Assembly: GCA_023418505.1 (NCBI GenBank)
Contig: JAEZZR010000004.1
Location: 1-57,980, forward strand
Origin: Actinomycetes bacterium
Lineage (GTDB): Bacteria; Actinomycetota; Actinomycetes; Mycobacteriales; Mycobacteriaceae
Length of the DNA stretch: 57,980 nucleotides
Reading direction: 5' to 3'
In this document: in pieces, positions 25,969-34,944 of the stretch
Layout of the letters: the number at the start of each line of letters is the position of its first letter
Position numbering within the stretch: position 1 is the first letter of the stretch
The notes under the pieces: generated by a model
The model's input: the letters and a program-made list of their open reading frames with translations, nothing else
What the model was told of the DNA's origin: nothing
The model's database searches: none
Position numbers and translations under genes: made by a program

Positions 25969-26970
25969 ATGTCCAGCGTCGATATTCTTGGCAATGACTA
26001 TGGTGACGAGCAAGAAGAACAAAAGAAAGATTCGGGGCGTCGCAGCGGGAACAATAACAACCCGTCTGCGGATCTGGTTCGCGTTTACCTAAATGGTATC
26101 GGCAAAACCGCACTGCTTAGTGCCGAGGAGGAAGTAGAGCTCTCCCAGCGAATCGAAGCTGGTGTTTACGCCGATTACCTGCTTAAGTCCGGGGCAAAGA
26201 TGACTCGCGCGAAGAAGCGCGACGTCAAGATTATTGCTAAGGAAGGCCGTGCCGCACGTGCCCACCTGCTGGAAGCTAACCTCCGCTTGGTGGTCTCGCT
26301 GGCAAAGCGCTACACCGGCCGCGGGATGCCGCTGCTGGATCTAATTCAAGAAGGCAACCTTGGTCTGATCCGCGCGATGGAAAAGTTTGACTACACCAAG
26401 GGCTTTAAGTTCTCTACCTATGCCACCTGGTGGATTCGCCAAGCGATTACTCGCGGTATGGCTGATCAGTCTCGCACTATTCGCCTACCAGTCCACTTGG
26501 TCGAGCAGGTCAATAAGATCTCTCGGATTAAGCGGGAGCTCTACCAGCAGCTGGGTCGTGAAGCAACGAACGAGGAACTCTCCGAAGAATCCGGTATCGC
26601 CGAGGATAAGATCGAGATGCTGCTGCGCCAGTCTCGCGATCCAGTGAGCTTGGATATGCCAGTGGGCACCGATGAAGAAGCACCTTTGGGCGATTTCATT
26701 GAGGATTCTGAAGCAACCGACGCTGAAGAAGCTGTTGTTGCCTCTCTGCGCCATCACGACGTCCGCAAAGTGCTGGCGACGTTGGAGACCCGCGAGCAGG
26801 AAGTTATCAAGCTGCGTTATGGGCTTGACGACGGATTGCCACGGACTTTGGACCAGATTGGTCGCCACTTTGGCCTGTCTCGCGAGCGAGTTCGCCAAAT
26901 CGAGCGCGAAGTTATGGCAAAGTTGCGTGATGGAGAGCGAGCTAACAAGCTTCGGGAATATGCAAAATAA
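25969..26970 (+). CDS. sigB: Principal-like RNA polymerase sigma factor SigB
   Basis: 333 residues, group 2 sigma-70, lacking the long N-terminal extensions of SigA. Regions 1.2 (LVRVYLNGIGKTALLSAEEE), 2 (LIQEGNLGLIRAMEKFDY, KFSTYATWWIRQAIT), 3, and 4 (LDQIGRHFGLSRERVRQIE). Drives stress and transition-phase genes in corynebacteria. AGGAGG lies 8-9 nt before the ATG. An ECF-type promoter sits about 50 bp upstream. dtxR follows after a likely terminator. Confidence 0.96.
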   Translation: MSSVDILGNDYGDEQEEQKKDSGRRSGNNNNPSADLVRVYLNGIGKTALLSAEEEVELSQRIEAGVYADYLLKSGAKMTRAKKRDVKIIAKEGRAARAHLLEANLRLVVSLAKRYTGRGMPLLDLIQEGNLGLIRAMEKFDYTKGFKFSTYATWWIRQAITRGMADQSRTIRLPVHLVEQVNKISRIKRELYQQLGREATNEELSEESGIAEDKIEMLLRQSRDPVSLDMPVGTDEEAPLGDFIEDSEATDAEEAVVASLRHHDVRKVLATLETREQEVIKLRYGLDDGLPRTLDQIGRHFGLSRERVRQIEREVMAKLRDGERANKLREYAK

Positions 26971-27057
26971 AAGATGCGTTAGTTTTTAGTACATGCAGCT
27001 TTTCCTGCCATCGGCTAACTTCTCTGAGTTAACGCTTCGGCGCTATCGGGAGTGTTA

Positions 27058-27077
27058 CCGCCGTTGGTGGGATTTTT
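27058..27077 (+). terminator. Weak terminator between sigB and dtxR
   Basis: CCGCC and GGTGG form a five-pair stem (one G-U) around GTT, followed by GATTTTT. The T-run overlaps a possible -35 region (TTGAGT) of dtxR. Confidence 0.4.
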
Positions 27078-27129
27078 GAGTTAGTATGTGTTTTAAAGAT
27101 TATCTTAACGAGTTTAACCGGAGGATTAC

Positions 27130-27813
27130 GTGAGGGATCTAGTCGATACCACCGAAATGTACTTACGTACCATTTTCGAGTTGGAAGAAGAGGGAATCAT
27201 TCCTCTACGCGCTCGTATTGCAGAGCGCCTAGAGCAGTCTGGTCCGACTGTCAGCCAGACGGTTGCTCGTATGGAACGTGATGGGTTGTTGACTGTGGCG
27301 CCAGACCGCAGCTTGCAGCTTTCTGAAAAGGGCCGCCAGCAGGCTATTGCTGTGATGCGTAAGCACCGCCTGTCCGAGCGCCTGTTGATGGACGTCATTG
27401 GCTTGGAGTGGGATAAGGTTCACGAGGAAGCTTGTCGCTGGGAGCACGTGATGAGTGAAGAAGTTGAGCGTCGTTTGGTTGCGGTGCTTGACGAGTACAC
27501 TCGTTCTCCTTTCGGTAACCCAATTCCAGGCTTGGAGCAGATCGACGCAGAAAAGACTGCAGATATCGATCCACAGGAAGTCCGCCTAGGCGAGCTACCT
27601 TCTGGCGGCACCTACCAAGTTAAGGTCGTGCAGATCAACGAAATCCTGCAGGTGGAATCCACCTACATGAAGCGCCTGCACACTGCCGGAATTATGCCTG
27701 GCTCCACTGCAGAGGTTGAAGTAAACCCAGGCCGCGTAACTTTGATCCGTGGTGATCACTCCATGGATATCCCGGATACCCTGGCACACGCGATCACTGT
27801 TATCGAGCAGTAA
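27130..27813 (+). CDS. dtxR: Iron-dependent regulator DtxR
   Basis: 227 residues. Fe(II)-activated regulator of iron uptake, storage and heme genes. An N-terminal winged helix (about 20-65) is followed by the dimerisation and metal domain and a C-terminal SH3-like domain. Metal ligands sit at the C. diphtheriae positions: M10, C102, E105, H106, and H79, E83, H98. The GTG start has GGAGG 6-7 nt upstream. A DtxR-box-like site is seen at ftn, but I find none as good upstream of the siderophore genes. galE, commonly downstream in related species, is replaced by a convergent DUF4192 gene. Confidence 0.97.
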   Translation: MRDLVDTTEMYLRTIFELEEEGIIPLRARIAERLEQSGPTVSQTVARMERDGLLTVAPDRSLQLSEKGRQQAIAVMRKHRLSERLLMDVIGLEWDKVHEEACRWEHVMSEEVERRLVAVLDEYTRSPFGNPIPGLEQIDAEKTADIDPQEVRLGELPSGGTYQVKVVQINEILQVESTYMKRLHTAGIMPGSTAEVEVNPGRVTLIRGDHSMDIPDTLAHAITVIEQ

Positions 27814-27839
27814 GCCATTTAGTTACCGGTTAACTCCAC

Positions 27840-27892
27840 GCCACTGTTGGCATCAGACCTAGGATGGTTGGGTCTGACTGTTCAATAGTGGC
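27840..27892. terminator. Two-layer hairpin between dtxR and the DUF4192 gene
   Basis: The outer arms GCCACT (27840-27845) and AGTGGC (27887-27892) enclose a perfect inner stem TCAGACC (27853-27859) and GGTCTGA (27871-27877). It lies 27 bp after dtxR and covers the last codons of the convergent gene, so it may end both transcripts. Confidence 0.5.
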
Positions 27893-29172
27893 TCTTCTAT
27901 TTCCAACTCTTCGAACAGCTCTGAAACCGACTTCAGCATCTGAGTTAGCGTTTCAGGCTCCATACCGGCGCAAATCATCTGAGTAAGGATGCGGGTGAGG
28001 TTGTGTCCTGGATAGGCTTCGCGAGCAACTCGTAAAGCTGCCCAGGCAATCGGTGTAGCACCCCGGAGGTAGCGTTCCATCGCATAACACGCTAATGCGT
28101 TGGCTCGGGCTTCATCATTCAATGCCCTGGCGAACAGCAACCAAAGCCGGGCTAGTTTCGATCCGATTGCGCTATCGGTCAATCCGATGCTTAGATCTCG
28201 CAGCGAATAGTCGCACAGTGGCCGAATCAGTGCGACCAATGGTTCGTCTTCTGCTAGCTCTGACAGAAAACGCTCTACTTCAGCCGATTCATATCGGCCT
28301 TCGTAGCTGCCATCGTTTCTACCTTCGTTGGCATAGCTTTCCATCTCTCTGGTTTCTACAGAAGCGACAAGACTGATCAGCGCTTCACGCCACTGCCGGT
28401 AGTAGCGTTGAATAAGAGTTTTATCCTTTCTACGGTCTAACGGGATTGGATAGTTCACGTCAGATTCTGCTCGTTGTTGCAGCCACTTCCAGGAAGTCTC
28501 ACGCTGCAGCTTCCCCACATCTTTGCCGCCACGATCACTTAGCGCCAACCGACGGAATCGCTGTTCAAATGCATCGATGTTTTCAGCGATGCATTCCCCT
28601 GCGGCACTTAATCGATGTGCTAACTCGGTACTCGTACAATCGCCAATGTTTCCGACTACCCCGCTGTGGAGAGTCGAGCTGGCACGAGCACTACTACCGA
28701 AATCTTCCGCCACGCGCGCATGCGCAATTGGCGTTCCCGGCTTGAATCCGGCGACATAGAACACTTGATTGACATGCTTTAGCAACACACCAACCTGGCT
28801 AATAGCTTGTTCGTCATTCGGGTTCGTTAAATCCCGCAAACAGTCCCCACCACAAACAAACGCGGAAACGTCATGGTGGCCATGCAATTCCACATCGGCG
28901 ATGGCTTGGCGCAACAATACCTCCAGGCCGATCAAACTATCTTGGCGCCAAGAGACTAAAAGCTGGAATTCACTGCCGATTAGGAAGATTTCATCCCGGG
29001 GATAGTAACCCAATTTTCCCGGGATATTAGTGGCAAATAACTCCACGGCAACATTATTTTCTCCACAGTTCTGGCTACCACAGTTCCGATCACCATAATT
29101 CTGGTCACCACAGTTCTGGTCACCACAGTCTTCGCTTCCCCTGAAGTCTTTCACTCCACCATCCATCGACAC
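27859..29172 (-). CDS. DUF4192 family protein
   Basis: 437 residues as read, conserved actinobacterial DUF4192, function unknown. Family features: AVELFATNIPGKLGYYPRDEIFLIG at the start of the domain, GLEVLLRQAI, and near the end the helical MERYLRGATPIAWAALRVAREAYPGHNLTRILTQM. The first 41 residues are an odd Cys/Gly/Asn repeat (CGDQN units) encoded by a 15-bp repeat. Start candidates are GTG 29172, ATG 29166, or GTG 29046 just after the repeat, which would make the repeat 5' leader. Convergent with dtxR. Confidence 0.78.
   Translation of the reverse strand: MSMDGGVKDFRGSEDCGDQNCGDQNYGDRNCGSQNCGENNVAVELFATNIPGKLGYYPRDEIFLIGSEFQLLVSWRQDSLIGLEVLLRQAIADVELHGHHDVSAFVCGGDCLRDLTNPNDEQAISQVGVLLKHVNQVFYVAGFKPGTPIAHARVAEDFGSSARASSTLHSGVVGNIGDCTSTELAHRLSAAGECIAENIDAFEQRFRRLALSDRGGKDVGKLQRETSWKWLQQRAESDVNYPIPLDRRKDKTLIQRYYRQWREALISLVASVETREMESYANEGRNDGSYEGRYESAEVERFLSELAEDEPLVALIRPLCDYSLRDLSIGLTDSAIGSKLARLWLLFARALNDEARANALACYAMERYLRGATPIAWAALRVAREAYPGHNLTRILTQMICAGMEPETLTQMLKSVSELFEELEIEEPLLNSQTQPS
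29061..29135 (-). repeat. 15-bp tandem repeat, five units
   Basis: Units of the form CACCACAGTTCTGGT recur five times in register. On the minus strand they would encode repeated Cys-Gly-x-Gln-Asn at the start of the DUF4192 protein. Confidence 0.8.
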
Positions 29173-29409
29173 TTCGCTCTAGCCTCTCTTCCTTTTCGTG
29201 TGCTTAACTTCGCGTGCTTAACTCACCACGGAGTCTTCGATTCGGTCCGGTATTACCGATTGCTGTCCATGGTGAACACGGGAAATGGTTAGCTGCAGTT
29301 CGATAGCAGGTGCGAATGGAATAACTGTGGATAGTTTCGTGGTTGTGCATGGTAATAAGGCATAATGGGCAGACCACGCCAGCTGTTTTTAAGGAAAGGA
29401 CGCACGAAG

Positions 29410-30477
29410 ATGGCTCAATTCGACCACAGCGAAAACGAATCCCAGCCAAATCGTGCTGAAAATCCGATGTACGAAATTCAGTTCCCTGTACCGGAAGTGG
29501 CGCACGATCACTCCGAAAAGCAAGGTCTGAACTTGGTGATCGCACTTCAGGGATATGCCGATGCGGGCAGTGCCGTCACAAAGTCCGCATCTCATCTTTT
29601 AGAGGCTTTCGAACATCACAGCTTGGTGGTATTCAATGTGGACGAGTTGGTGGATTATCGATCCCGTCGTCCAGCTACCACCATTATCGGCAACGAAGTG
29701 GTCGATATTGCGGACGTGTCGTTGCAGCTTGAAGTATTGCGGGATTCGAACGGCGCCTCTTTCCTCTTATTGTCCGGCCCCGAGCCCGACATGCGTTGGG
29801 GCGCGTTTGCCAAAGCAGTAGCAGACTTGGTGGAAAAGTACGATGTGGCGCGCACGATTAGCTTGTACTCTGCGCCAATGACCGTGCCACACACGCGCCC
29901 ACTGAACGTTTTCGCTCATGGTAACGAGCCAGAATCCCTGGTCAAGTTCCATACCTGGGATCAGAATCTTTCGATCCCAGGTGCGGCGAGCCTTCAGATT
30001 GAGTTAGAGCTCAACCGTCGTGGGCGCAAAACGCTTGGCATGGCAGCGCAGGTACCGCATTACATCGCTGCGAACGACTACCCGATCGCATCTTTGCGCT
30101 TGCTGGAAAAGATCGCTGAGGTCTCTGGTCTGTCGTTCCCACTCGGTGCGTTAGAGCAAGAATCTGAACGTTTCAGCCATATGCTGGCCGACCAGGTTTC
30201 GAATAACTCGGAACTCGCACAGGTGGTCTCCCTGCTAGAGCAGCAGTACGATTCTGATGCGCAGAAACGCTCGGAAATCGAAGCTAATCCGCTGATTGCC
30301 TCCGATGGGTCTGTCCCTAGTGCTGATGAGCTCGGCGCCGAATTCGAGAAGTTCCTGGCTGATCAGGAACCGGAAGATGTCGAAGAAGAAGCTGACGACG
30401 ATGGCAGTGCTTTCAACGAAACTGATGACGAAGACCCAGGTAAGCACCGCAAGTGGCGCCCATGGTTTAAGTTCTAG
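29410..30477 (+). CDS. PAC2 family protein
   Basis: 355 residues from the ATG at 29410. The open frame begins earlier, but AAGGAAAGGA precedes this ATG. PAC2 (proteasome-assembly-chaperone-like) fold: LNLVIALQGYADAGSAV, VVFNVDELVDYRSRRPA and HTRPLNVFAHG. The C-terminal 70 residues are acidic and probably disordered, ending RKWRPWFKF. Orthologues (Rv2714-like) keep this neighbourhood after dtxR/ideR. The role in corynebacteria, most of which lack proteasomes, is unknown. Confidence 0.87.
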   Translation: MAQFDHSENESQPNRAENPMYEIQFPVPEVAHDHSEKQGLNLVIALQGYADAGSAVTKSASHLLEAFEHHSLVVFNVDELVDYRSRRPATTIIGNEVVDIADVSLQLEVLRDSNGASFLLLSGPEPDMRWGAFAKAVADLVEKYDVARTISLYSAPMTVPHTRPLNVFAHGNEPESLVKFHTWDQNLSIPGAASLQIELELNRRGRKTLGMAAQVPHYIAANDYPIASLRLLEKIAEVSGLSFPLGALEQESERFSHMLADQVSNNSELAQVVSLLEQQYDSDAQKRSEIEANPLIASDGSVPSADELGAEFEKFLADQEPEDVEEEADDDGSAFNETDDEDPGKHRKWRPWFKF

Positions 30478-30511
30478 ACCGTCTTGGCAGCCTCGCGTTT
30501 GGTTCCTCGGC

Positions 30512-30517
30512 TAAGCT
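30512..30517 (+). promoter_or_regulatory. -10 box of a leaderless helicase transcript
   Basis: TAAGCT is followed by 7 nt and the GTG start of the helicase at 30525. No Shine-Dalgarno sequence is present. Confidence 0.45.
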
Positions 30518-30524
30518 CGTCTGC

Positions 30525-33173
30525 GTGGCCGATGATGTGAAAGACCAGACAGATACGTCGCAAGCAAGTCCTTTTGCCGCCCCCTCCCTGGATTTCCAGG
30601 AGCTGCTAAAGGATTTCGAAGACGTACCCGAATCAATGATGGCCGATGCCATAGTTGAATCGTTTTTTGCCTGGACTCGATCACGTGGCATCGAGCTTTA
30701 TCCCGCACAGGAAGAAGCCACGATTGCGCTTGGATCCGGCGACCACGTCATCCTGGCAACGCCGACCGGTTCGGGTAAATCAATGGTCGCAATTGCCGCT
30801 CATTTTATTGCTTTAGCGCTTGGCAAACGCACTTTCTATACTGCGCCAATTAAGGCGCTTGTCAGCGAGAAGTTCTTTGCGCTGTGCGAAGTCTTCGGTG
30901 CTGAAAATGTGGGCATGATGACTGGCGATGCTACTGTCAACGGACGCGCGCCTATTATCTGTGCCACCGCAGAAATCGTAGCCAATATCGCTCTGCGCGA
31001 CGGTGCTGATGCGGATATCGATCAAGTAGTGATGGACGAATTCCACTACTACGCAGATCCAGATCGTGGTTGGGCATGGCAGGTACCACTGTTGTTGTTG
31101 AATAAGGCGCAATTCCTGTTAATGTCCGCCACTTTGGGTGATACCTCGAAATTCGAAAAGGATTTACCAGAACGCACTGGCCACCAGGTAGACGTAGTTA
31201 CATCTTCTACCCGACCAGTGCCGCTGGATTTCCATTACGTATACACGCCAGTGCACGAGACGATCGAAAACCTTCTCGCCGACGGAAAAGCACCTATCTA
31301 CGTAGTGCACTTTTCACAGCGTGAAGCCGTCGAGCGAGCACAAACTTTAACCGGATTAAAGCTTCTTACCCCTGAGGAAAAAGAACGTATCCGTAGTGAA
31401 ATTGGCTCTTTCCGCTTCACTACTACCTTCGGCAAAGTACTTTCCAAGCTGGTGCGACAAGGCATCGGTATTCACCATGCCGGTATGCTACCGAAATACC
31501 GCCGCTTGGTTGAAAAATTATCGCAAACTGGACTATTGAAAGTGATCTGCGGTACCGACACCCTAGGTGTTGGTATCAATGTGCCGATTCGTACCGTACT
31601 TATGACGGGGTTGACGAAATACGATGGCACTCGCTCACGGATTCTTAAATCGCGTGAATTCCACCAAATTGCAGGCCGCGCAGGTCGAGCTGGATACGAC
31701 TCCGAGGGCACTGTGGTTGTCCAAGCCCCGGAATACGAGATTGAGAACCTCAAACTGCGCAAACGTGCAAACCAGGATCCACAAAAGCTGAAGAAGGCAC
31801 GCTTAAAGGCAGCGCCTAAGGGTGAAGTCACCTGGTCTGCCGATACCTTCGAAAAGATTGTGGAACAGCCCCCCGAGGCTCTCACCAGCCGTTTCGAAGT
31901 GACGAACTCAATGTTGCTCAATGTTATTGCCCGTGGTGGCAATACGTACGAGAACATGCGCTATCTTTTGCGCACCAATCACGACACTCGTCGGCAGCAG
32001 AACTCGGCAATTCTTACCGCGATTGAGCTCTACCGTGGACTGAAAACTGCTGGCATCGTCGTAGAGCACAAAGGCAATCCCCGTTTAACGGTTGAATTGC
32101 AACGCGATTTTGCATTGAATCAGCCATTGTCTCCGCTGGCAATTGCGGCTCTGGATCTACTCGATCAAGATTCGGCTACCTATGCTTTGGATGTCATTAG
32201 TGTCTTCGAATCAATTCTTGATGATCCACGTCCGGTTCTGATTGCCCAACAACGAAAAGCCCGCAGTGAAGAGATTGCAGCACTAAAGGCTGAAGGTGTC
32301 GATTACACCGACCGCATGAATATCGTTGAGGATATCTCCTGGCCGAAGCCGCTAGAAGAGCTGTTAGATACGGCTTACGATTCTTATGCTGAAGGCCATC
32401 CGTGGGTGCGCGATTTCGAACTTTCACCGAAGTCGATTGTGCACGAGATGGTGGAAAATGGCATGACCTTTTCCGATTTCGTTTCTGAGTATCAGCTTGC
32501 CCGCGCCGAAGGTGTTGTCTTGCGCTATTTAACTGATGCGTGGCGCACCTTGCGTCATACTCTGCCGCGTGACGCTCGTAATGAAGAATTAGATGACATC
32601 ATCGATTGGCTCGGCGAATTAGTCACTCAAGTAGATTCTTCGTTGGTAGATGAATGGGCACAAATGGCAGATCCAGATAAACCTCTGGATGAACAGACTC
32701 TCACCGAGGTTGCCTATGGTGAAGATCCCGATCGCCCTGTTACCGGCAATAAACGTGCGTTTGTCCGCATGATTCGCAATCTAATGTTCCGCCACGTTCA
32801 GCTATTTGCATTAGAACGCGAAACACAGCTGGAAGAATTGGATTCGTATTTGCCAGATCCTCCGGACTGGCCGGCTGCCATGGATGATTATTTCGAGGAA
32901 TACGACGACCTTGGAATCGACACCAATGCCCGCAGCAGTCAATTCTTCATTCTTGACCAAGCGCCAGATAACGCAGATATTTTAGAGCTTATCGACGCAC
33001 CGGACACCGAAACTGAAGCAGAACCTTCGGCCGGGACTTATTGGTTAGCTACTCAGATCATCGACGACCCGGAAGGCGATCACGGGTGGCGCTTAAGAGC
33101 ATTGGTTGATTTGCCTGCATCAGACCGTGAAGGCGAAGTTCGCCTCGCAGCCTTGCAGATCATCCATGGCTAG
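30525..33173 (+). CDS. Ski2-like DEAD/DEAH helicase with DUF3516 C-terminus
   Basis: 882 residues. SF2 motifs: ATPTGSGKSMVA (I, about 84-95), YTAPIKALVSEKF (Ia), MDEFHYYADPDRGW (II as DEFH), LMSATLGD (III), GTDTLGVGINVP (V) and QIAGRAGRAGYD (VI). The C-terminal about 400 residues match the DUF3516 extension of actinobacterial helicases, with the conserved ILDDPRPVLIAQQRKAR. Probably an RNA helicase in RNA metabolism; substrate unknown. It follows the PAC2 gene after 47 bp, with its own leaderless promoter signal. Confidence 0.9.
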   Translation: MADDVKDQTDTSQASPFAAPSLDFQELLKDFEDVPESMMADAIVESFFAWTRSRGIELYPAQEEATIALGSGDHVILATPTGSGKSMVAIAAHFIALALGKRTFYTAPIKALVSEKFFALCEVFGAENVGMMTGDATVNGRAPIICATAEIVANIALRDGADADIDQVVMDEFHYYADPDRGWAWQVPLLLLNKAQFLLMSATLGDTSKFEKDLPERTGHQVDVVTSSTRPVPLDFHYVYTPVHETIENLLADGKAPIYVVHFSQREAVERAQTLTGLKLLTPEEKERIRSEIGSFRFTTTFGKVLSKLVRQGIGIHHAGMLPKYRRLVEKLSQTGLLKVICGTDTLGVGINVPIRTVLMTGLTKYDGTRSRILKSREFHQIAGRAGRAGYDSEGTVVVQAPEYEIENLKLRKRANQDPQKLKKARLKAAPKGEVTWSADTFEKIVEQPPEALTSRFEVTNSMLLNVIARGGNTYENMRYLLRTNHDTRRQQNSAILTAIELYRGLKTAGIVVEHKGNPRLTVELQRDFALNQPLSPLAIAALDLLDQDSATYALDVISVFESILDDPRPVLIAQQRKARSEEIAALKAEGVDYTDRMNIVEDISWPKPLEELLDTAYDSYAEGHPWVRDFELSPKSIVHEMVENGMTFSDFVSEYQLARAEGVVLRYLTDAWRTLRHTLPRDARNEELDDIIDWLGELVTQVDSSLVDEWAQMADPDKPLDEQTLTEVAYGEDPDRPVTGNKRAFVRMIRNLMFRHVQLFALERETQLEELDSYLPDPPDWPAAMDDYFEEYDDLGIDTNARSSQFFILDQAPDNADILELIDAPDTETEAEPSAGTYWLATQIIDDPEGDHGWRLRALVDLPASDREGEVRLAALQIIHG

Positions 33174-33178
33174 CAATC

Positions 33179-33217
33179 CGGCCTAGCGTCCCGGCCTAGC
33201 GTCCCGGCCTAGCATCC
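33179..33217 (+). repeat. 13-bp tandem repeat after the helicase stop codon
   Basis: CGGCCTAGCGTCC occurs at 33179-33191 and 33192-33204 and as CGGCCTAGCATCC at 33205-33217, between the helicase stop and oxyR. Confidence 0.8.
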
Positions 33218-33257
33218 CAGTCCAGAAACCGTGGCTAGTGCCCACAGCTAGGGGGTA

Positions 33258-34208
33258 TTACCCGTTGCGGGCTTCGATGGCTGCCTCGTAGGCGTGCTTC
33301 ACGATCTTGCCCAACTCGTCGAACTCGCCACCCCGCACCGTCGAATTGCGGTGGATCAATCCGATGGTGCGTCCTGGCCGGGTCGGTCCTTCAAACCGCT
33401 TAACTACTAGGCCGGAGTGAGCCGTTTCTACGTGTAAGGCAGACTCTGGAATCAGGGTTTCGCCCAGACCACCGGCTACGCACTGCACTACGGTTGCCAA
33501 AGATGCTGCTCGAGTTTCTAACGACGCGTTTTCCCCTGGCTGCTTTTCCGTATCCACTGAACGGCACAAATCCACTACCTGATCACGCAGGCAGTGCCCG
33601 TCGTCAAGCAACAACATATCCAGATCTGCCAGGGCGTCTAGTGGAAGCTCGTCGGCGCCCGCGTGCGGATGTCCCTCCGGTAGTACCGCATAGAATTCCT
33701 CGAAATATAGCGGAATCGAGGTAAGGTTTTCGCCGTGGGCTGGTAGTGCAATCACTGCTGCGTCAATATCCCCGGACTTCAGCGCATCTACCAAGTGAGT
33801 AGTAGGCTCTTCTACGATCCGCGGCTTCAACTCTGGCAAAGTGTCGCGCACCTGACGCAAGAAATTAGGCAAAATATACGGCGCGACGGTTGGGATGAAA
33901 CCAATCGAAACCTCGCCGGTCAAACTATCTTCCTGGCCAGAAGCCTTAGCCACAATATCTTCTACTAATTCCGAAATTTGACGCGCAATCGGAATCAGAC
34001 CCCGCCCCAACGGGGTAATCAGCACGCGGCGCGTAGAACGCTCCACCAGCTGAACTCCCAAGCCCTGCTCCATCGTGGATAACGCCTGCGACAACGATGG
34101 CTGCGAAATACCTAAACGTGCGGCTGCCTGGCCAAAGTGGCCAGTTTCCGCAATCGCTACGAAGGCCCGCAGTTGAGGCAGGGTTGGGCGGTAGTCTTTA
34201 TTATGCAT
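33258..34208 (-). CDS. oxyR: Peroxide-sensing LysR-type regulator OxyR
   Basis: 316 residues from the ATG at 34208. N-terminal winged HTH (PTLPQLRAFVAIAETGHFGQAAARLGISQ), then the periplasmic-binding-like sensor domain. The redox cysteines are C206 and C215 (GHCLRDQVVDLCRS), which with this start equal the C. glutamicum OxyR numbering as I recall it. A TATGCT box (34216-34221) sits 7 nt before this ATG, also favouring it over the in-frame ATG at 34220. Divergent from ahpC-ahpD, with a T-N11-A palindrome between. Senses H2O2 and controls peroxide defence. Confidence 0.95.
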   Translation of the reverse strand: MHNKDYRPTLPQLRAFVAIAETGHFGQAAARLGISQPSLSQALSTMEQGLGVQLVERSTRRVLITPLGRGLIPIARQISELVEDIVAKASGQEDSLTGEVSIGFIPTVAPYILPNFLRQVRDTLPELKPRIVEEPTTHLVDALKSGDIDAAVIALPAHGENLTSIPLYFEEFYAVLPEGHPHAGADELPLDALADLDMLLLDDGHCLRDQVVDLCRSVDTEKQPGENASLETRAASLATVVQCVAGGLGETLIPESALHVETAHSGLVVKRFEGPTRPGRTIGLIHRNSTVRGGEFDELGKIVKHAYEAAIEARNG

Positions 34209-34237
34209 GCCTATCAGCATACACGTTATTATTTAGG

Positions 34238-34275
34238 TTTTCCTCTTGACGCTTTAGGAAAAACAGGAGCATACT
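34238..34275 (+). promoter_or_regulatory. ahpC promoter with putative OxyR operator
   Basis: TTTTCCT (34238-34244) and AGGAAAA (34256-34262) form a perfect inverted repeat with an 11-nt centre, fitting the LysR-family T-N11-A rule. The centre contains the -35 TTGACG (34246-34251). CATACT (34270-34275) lies 18 nt further as the -10. OxyR binding is inferred from position and symmetry. Confidence 0.65.
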
Positions 34276-34344
34276 GGGAATTGGCCACGTGAAGGTGACC
34301 GTAACAGGAAATCTATACAGGAGAAGTCTCTACAGGAGGATCAA

Positions 34345-34941
34345 ATGGCTCTCTTGACTGTTGGTGATCAATTCCCTGAATTCAACCTCACGGCTTTGAA
34401 GGGTGGCAACCTACGCGACGCAAACGCACAGTCGCCCGAAGATTACTTTGAGCAGATTACCAACAATTCGTACCAAGGAATGTGGAAGGTCTTTTTCTTC
34501 TACCCCAAGGATTTCACCTTCGTTTGCCCTACCGAGATCGCAGCGTTCGGCAAGCTGTATGAAGAATTCGAAGACCGGGACACCGTAATTTTGGGCGGTT
34601 CTGGCGACAACGAGTTCTCGCACTTCAACTGGCGTGCTACTCACGAAGAACTACTGGATGTGCCTTTCCCAATGTTCTCCGACCTGCGTCACGACCTCAT
34701 GCGGGCACTAGGTGTGGAAAATCGAGATGGCGTGGCAGATCGTGCCACTTTTATTGTCGATCCCGATGGGATCATCCAATTCGTCTCGGTTACCCCAGAT
34801 GCTGTGGGACGCAACGTTGACGAAGTGCTCCGGGTTCTCGACGCACTGCAGTCCGAGGAAGTCTGCGCATGTAACTGGCAGAAGAACGATCCCACTAAGA
34901 ACATCGACAAGATGGACGTACTGAAGCAGGAGCTGAGCTAA
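34345..34941 (+). CDS. ahpC: Alkyl hydroperoxide reductase AhpC (peroxiredoxin)
   Basis: 198 residues, typical 2-Cys peroxiredoxin. Reduces H2O2, organic peroxides and peroxynitrite. Peroxidatic C61 (FTFVCPTEIAAF) and the C-terminal pair C174/C176 (EEVCACNWQKND) match the three-cysteine mycobacterial type that works with AhpD. AGGAGG lies 6 nt before the ATG; two earlier AGGAGA/AGGAAA stretches also lie in the leader. Its stop is 3 bp from ahpD. Divergent from oxyR. Confidence 0.97.
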   Translation: MALLTVGDQFPEFNLTALKGGNLRDANAQSPEDYFEQITNNSYQGMWKVFFFYPKDFTFVCPTEIAAFGKLYEEFEDRDTVILGGSGDNEFSHFNWRATHEELLDVPFPMFSDLRHDLMRALGVENRDGVADRATFIVDPDGIIQFVSVTPDAVGRNVDEVLRVLDALQSEEVCACNWQKNDPTKNIDKMDVLKQELS

Positions 34942-34944
34942 CCG

